This document shows, one piece after another, positions 61,027 to 64,000 of a DNA stretch of 64,000 bases (the first letter of the stretch is position 1; each line of letters opens with the position of its first letter). The notes under the pieces were generated by a model. The model had not been told where the DNA came from and did no database searches. It saw only the letters and a list, made by a program, of their open reading frames with translations. Origin of the DNA: Pseudomonas sp. R28(2017) (GTDB taxonomy: Bacteria > Pseudomonadota > Gammaproteobacteria > Pseudomonadales > Pseudomonadaceae); the NCBI RefSeq assembly GCF_002112505.1, contig NZ_NEHW01000003.1:434001-498000 (forward strand), written 5' to 3'. The position numbers and the translations under genes were made by a program.

Positions 61027-61886
61027 ATGCCTTCAATGCCTCACACCTGCTCGCGGCCAACCAGGCCGACACCACGCCACCGCTGGTCAGCTTCGAAGGC
61101 GTCGGCAAAACCTTCAGCGTCGATGGCCAGCCCTTCGAGGCCATCCGCAACTTCAACCTGGCCATCAACGAAGGCGAGTTCATCGCCATCGTTGGCGCCT
61201 CGGGCTGCGGCAAGTCGACCTTGCTGCGCCTGCTGGTCGGTCTGGACACCGAATACAGCGGCAGCATCCGCGTCGATGGCCAGGCGGTCAGCGGCATCGG
61301 CGGCGAGCGTGGCATCGTGTTTCAGGAACATCGCCTGTTCCCCTGGCTGACGGTGGAGCAGAACATCGGCCTGGGCCTGGTCAACGAACACCTCAGCCAG
61401 GGCGAGCGCGCCCGGCGTGTGCACGAGTTCGTGCAACTGGTGGGCCTGGTCGGTTTCGAATCGGCCTACCCGCACCAGCTGTCCGGCGGCATGGCCCAGC
61501 GCGTGGCGATTGCCCGTGGCCTGGTGGCCAGCCCGCGCATCCTGCTGCTCGACGAGCCGTTCGGCGCGCTCGATGCACTGACCCGCCAGCAATTGCAGGA
61601 CGAACTGCTGGCTATCCGCGAACGCGCCGGCATCACCACCTTGCTGGTGACCCACGATGCCGAAGAAGCTACCTACCTGGCCGACCGGGTCGTGGTGCTG
61701 GAGCCGCGCCCCGGTCGCATCAAGTCGGTGGTGGACGTCGACCTGCCGCACCCGCGCCTGCGCACCGGTGTGGCGTTGCATGGGCTGCGCGAAAAGGTCC
61801 TGCACCAGATTACCGGAGACGGCGGCTACCTGCCGCCGCCGGCACGCCGGGTAGAAGGGTTGCGGCCAGAGCTGATCGCCCTCTAG
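61023..61886 (+). CDS. atsC: Sulfate-ester ABC transporter ATPase AtsC
   Basis: ATPase of the sulfate-ester importer, 287 residues: Walker A GASGCGKST, Q-loop IVFQEHRLFPWLTVEQNI, signature LSGGMAQRVAIARGL, Walker [13 protein letters not shown] and LLVTHDAEEATYL. Start ATG 61023 overlaps the atsB stop. Its TAG stop shares the bases CTAG with the stop of the convergent toxin-like gene. Confidence 0.95.
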   Translation: MNAFNASHLLAANQADTTPPLVSFEGVGKTFSVDGQPFEAIRNFNLAINEGEFIAIVGASGCGKSTLLRLLVGLDTEYSGSIRVDGQAVSGIGGERGIVFQEHRLFPWLTVEQNIGLGLVNEHLSQGERARRVHEFVQLVGLVGFESAYPHQLSGGMAQRVAIARGLVASPRILLLDEPFGALDALTRQQLQDELLAIRERAGITTLLVTHDAEEATYLADRVVVLEPRPGRIKSVVDVDLPHPRLRTGVALHGLREKVLHQITGDGGYLPPPARRVEGLRPELIAL

Positions 61887-64000
61887 GGCCACTGCGCAGC
61901 CGGGAAGAATCGCTCGACCACAGCGTCATGCTGCACCAGCTGCTGGTAAGCCTGGCGGTCGAAGGGCAAGCCGGTGCGCATGGCGTAGACCGGTTTGCCT
62001 GCAGGCTTGGCGACTTCCCGCAAGCGGATGCGCAGGAAACGGTAATGCGCACCGCCGACCTCGCCAGCAGACTCGATCTGGAAGTAACGCCCGGGTGTGA
62101 ACAGTACTTCCGCCTCCTGCCAGTTCAACGACAAAGAGGCCACCGGCACGCCACTGGCCTGGCCATCGGCGAGCAGTTCGTACAACACCGTGTTGTCGTC
62201 GAAATGCCCCGCCACCTGTTCCAGCGGCAGGTCGACCGCCTCCTTGGGCAGCATGAACCGGCGCGGGATGAACGGGCTCTCGGTAAAGGACGTGATGTCG
62301 GTGCTGACCAGCACGTCGCCTTGGCGAATTGCCCCGGCCCGCCAGCGCTCCCCGATGGTCACACGCGGGCCACGGCCTCCGCGCCACAGCACCTTGGCGC
62401 CGCTGCCAGGGAGTTGCTCCATCGAGTCGAACAGGTTGTCGAGGTAGGCCCGCAGCTCGTCTTCAGGTATCGCAGCCAGGCGCTGCCTACCGATGCTGAA
62501 TACATCGTTGACCTTGGCCATGTGCCCACTGTATTGCTCGATCAGGTTGTTGTGCACTTCACCTTCGTGCCTGAAGCTGTAGAAGCGCTCGCCTTGGCGC
62601 TCCACATGCGGCGTGCCGAATTCGTCCATCGGCGCCATGTGCCCTTCGAACTCGGGCAGGTCGGCCCGGTTCAGCAAGCCCCTGTGGCGCTGGCGCACAG
62701 CACGCGAAACCAGGTCGCTGGCGGTGTCATCCACCTCCATGTAAGCATCCCACTGTTCTGGAGCGCCCTTCGGCAGCACCGAGAACGCCGAAAACGCTAT
62801 CACCAGCACATCGCACAGCGCTGAAGTGAAGACTTCGATGCGTTGAGCCTTGGTTGGAGCATGCACCAACGCATCGATATCCAGCGCCAGGCGAATGCTG
62901 CCGAGCACGAGCAGCACCATGCCGTAGGGCTGCCACGCCAGGGTGAACACACTCAGTAGAGCGATCACCATGCCCAGCTCATGGCGCCAGAGCTGCTTGC
63001 GCAGGTCGCTGTTGGAGACCAGAACACGGTGGCTGGCTTCAATGTCCTCCTTGACCCAGTCAGCCATCTGCTCGAACAGCGGCCGAGAGACTTCGGCGCC
63101 CAAGCCAAACGGCCAGTGTGGCACCGGGCCCGTGCCGCTGCGCTCACGCAGTTTCTGCAGCCCTGCCTTGCGCGTGGCTTCGTCAACCTGGGCGTACGGC
63201 TGGTGCAGGGCGTCGTACCAGCGCTGCCCATCTTCCGCGTGCAAACGCCCGGACACCCAGCTGCGCAAAGCGGCTACGTCATCGAATGCCCGCAGTACCA
63301 CGTCCGCCGTCGGGGTATAGAGAAGAAAACGGCCATTGGGGACAGCGAAGGTCAGCAGGTGCCCCCCACCGTGCATCGGGTAGTACCGAACGGAATAGGT
63401 TCCGCCGCCGCCCGGGCCTTGCAAGCTGGCCAGGCTCAGACGCTTCCCGGCCTCCAGCCCCAACCAGACCCATAGCCGCTGGCGATCCTCGGTGGTGATA
63501 TGGCCATCGGCGAGGCTGCTTTCGATGGCGGCGATGAAACGAACCTTGAGCAGCAACGGCAAGTCCCTGCCTTCACTGCGCCAGAACCGATCCGTGCGCT
63601 CACGCACCACGCTGGCAAAGTCGAGATCCCAGAAATGCCCCCTGACCTGCACCGGGTCGAGCTTAACTTCATTGTCCGCACCGTATGCCTTCGCGTCCGG
63701 GCCTGCATGGTAAAACCCATTCAAGCGGAAGATCGCATCGGCATCTTCATCCTGCACCTCGACATCAAGCCGCCTGATCCACAACTCGGTAAAGGTCAGC
63801 GAGCTGACCGGTGCATGGTGGTGGGTCCAGCCGGTAAAGCAGCGGGCTCGCCGGTTGTCCCCCGTACGGAAGTGGTGCCACCACACCTGGTCGGGGTCCA
63901 GTGCCAGGCCGGTCTGCATCGACAGGTACGCGCTTGCCTGCTCATGCGCCAGCGAATGCAAATCAGGAAATGCCTCGCGGTATCGCCGGGCCTTTTCCAC
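61883..64000 (-). CDS. DUF6543-like (dermonecrotic toxin-like) protein with putative ADP-ribosyltransferase C-terminus (5' end missing)
   Basis: At least 705 residues; the frame is open to the window edge, so the N-terminus lies to the right. The visible N-terminal part (LHSLAHEQASAYLSMQTGLALDPDQVWWHHF; DLPLLLKVRFIAAIESSLADGHIT) resembles the DUF6543/dermonecrotic-toxin-like domain of large Pseudomonas toxins. Mid-protein hydrophobic segments (MVIALLSVFTLAWQPYGMVLLVLG; CDVLVIAFSAFSVL) could be membrane-inserting. Near the C-terminus R540 (VLWRGGR), SFTES at 571-575 and E629/E631 (WQEAEVLFTPGRYFQI), fragment numbering, fit the order of R-S-E mono-ADP-ribosyltransferases. Function is inferred; no immunity gene is visible downstream. 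Confidence 0.7.
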   Translation of the reverse strand: MEKARRYREAFPDLHSLAHEQASAYLSMQTGLALDPDQVWWHHFRTGDNRRARCFTGWTHHHAPVSSLTFTELWIRRLDVEVQDEDADAIFRLNGFYHAGPDAKAYGADNEVKLDPVQVRGHFWDLDFASVVRERTDRFWRSEGRDLPLLLKVRFIAAIESSLADGHITTEDRQRLWVWLGLEAGKRLSLASLQGPGGGGTYSVRYYPMHGGGHLLTFAVPNGRFLLYTPTADVVLRAFDDVAALRSWVSGRLHAEDGQRWYDALHQPYAQVDEATRKAGLQKLRERSGTGPVPHWPFGLGAEVSRPLFEQMADWVKEDIEASHRVLVSNSDLRKQLWRHELGMVIALLSVFTLAWQPYGMVLLVLGSIRLALDIDALVHAPTKAQRIEVFTSALCDVLVIAFSAFSVLPKGAPEQWDAYMEVDDTASDLVSRAVRQRHRGLLNRADLPEFEGHMAPMDEFGTPHVERQGERFYSFRHEGEVHNNLIEQYSGHMAKVNDVFSIGRQRLAAIPEDELRAYLDNLFDSMEQLPGSGAKVLWRGGRGPRVTIGERWRAGAIRQGDVLVSTDITSFTESPFIPRRFMLPKEAVDLPLEQVAGHFDDNTVLYELLADGQASGVPVASLSLNWQEAEVLFTPGRYFQIESAGEVGGAHYRFLRIRLREVAKPAGKPVYAMRTGLPFDRQAYQQLVQHDAVVERFFPAAQWP

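Overview
The window is chromosomal DNA from a fluorescent pseudomonad, most likely of the Pseudomonas putida group. The evidence is the high G+C content, about a dozen intergenic REP elements of the P. putida type (cores GGGCAAGCCCGCTCCCACAGG), and recognisable genes in an order typical of that group (fdhD, pckA, hslO, rimK, envZ/ompR, tex, gshA, ssu, tau, tcy, met, desA, gabT/gabD, sft/ats). I see no tRNA, rRNA, IS element, prophage or CRISPR array.

Layout. 0-6.5 kb: 3' end of a HAD nucleotidase gene, a LysM/BON protein, fdhD with a YdeP-type molybdo-oxidoreductase, a glycine-zipper envelope protein, a thioesterase and a small toxin-antitoxin pair. 6.5-19.6 kb: housekeeping and stress genes (pckA, hslO, a PAP2/LpxT-like membrane phosphatase, hslR, rimB-rimK, envZ-ompR, tex, a PaaI-type thioesterase, gshA, a TetR regulator). 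19.7-42.7 kb: a long run of sulfur-acquisition genes (ssuADCBF without ssuE, lsfA, an OprD-type porin, tauABCD, a BCCT transporter, a serine acetyltransferase, the cystine ABC importer tcyJLN, two tandem sfnB-type flavoproteins, an LLM monooxygenase and a MetQNI importer). 42.7-51.5 kb: signalling genes (GGDEF/EAL, PAS-GGDEF, a receiver-HDOD protein), the fatty-acid desaturase desA, and gabT/gabD. 51.9-61.9 kb: the sulfate-ester locus astA-sftP, sftR, atsK-atsR, atsB-atsC. 61.9-64 kb: most of a large toxin-like gene that runs off the right edge.

How it works together. Five ABC importers (alkanesulfonate, taurine, cystine, methionine-like, sulfate ester) feed desulfonation or desulfation enzymes (SsuD, TauD, the LLM/SfnB set, AtsK, AstA). 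Sulfite or sulfate released from organosulfur compounds enters cysteine synthesis, to which the serine acetyltransferase contributes. LsfA and GshA add thiol-based oxidative defence. Many proteins of this block contain no cysteine and no methionine beyond the initiator, a sulfur-sparing composition that can be read directly from the translations.

Most notable observations: the sulfur-sparing composition; the missing ssuE; a REP-like sequence that encodes part of the AtsB N-terminus; palindromes and AT-rich motifs shared by sulfur promoters; a toxin-antitoxin pair with its own dyad operator; a receiver domain that lacks its phosphoacceptor; and, at the right edge, a DUF6543-like (dermonecrotic-toxin-like) protein whose C-terminus carries an apparent R-S-E ADP-ribosyltransferase signature.
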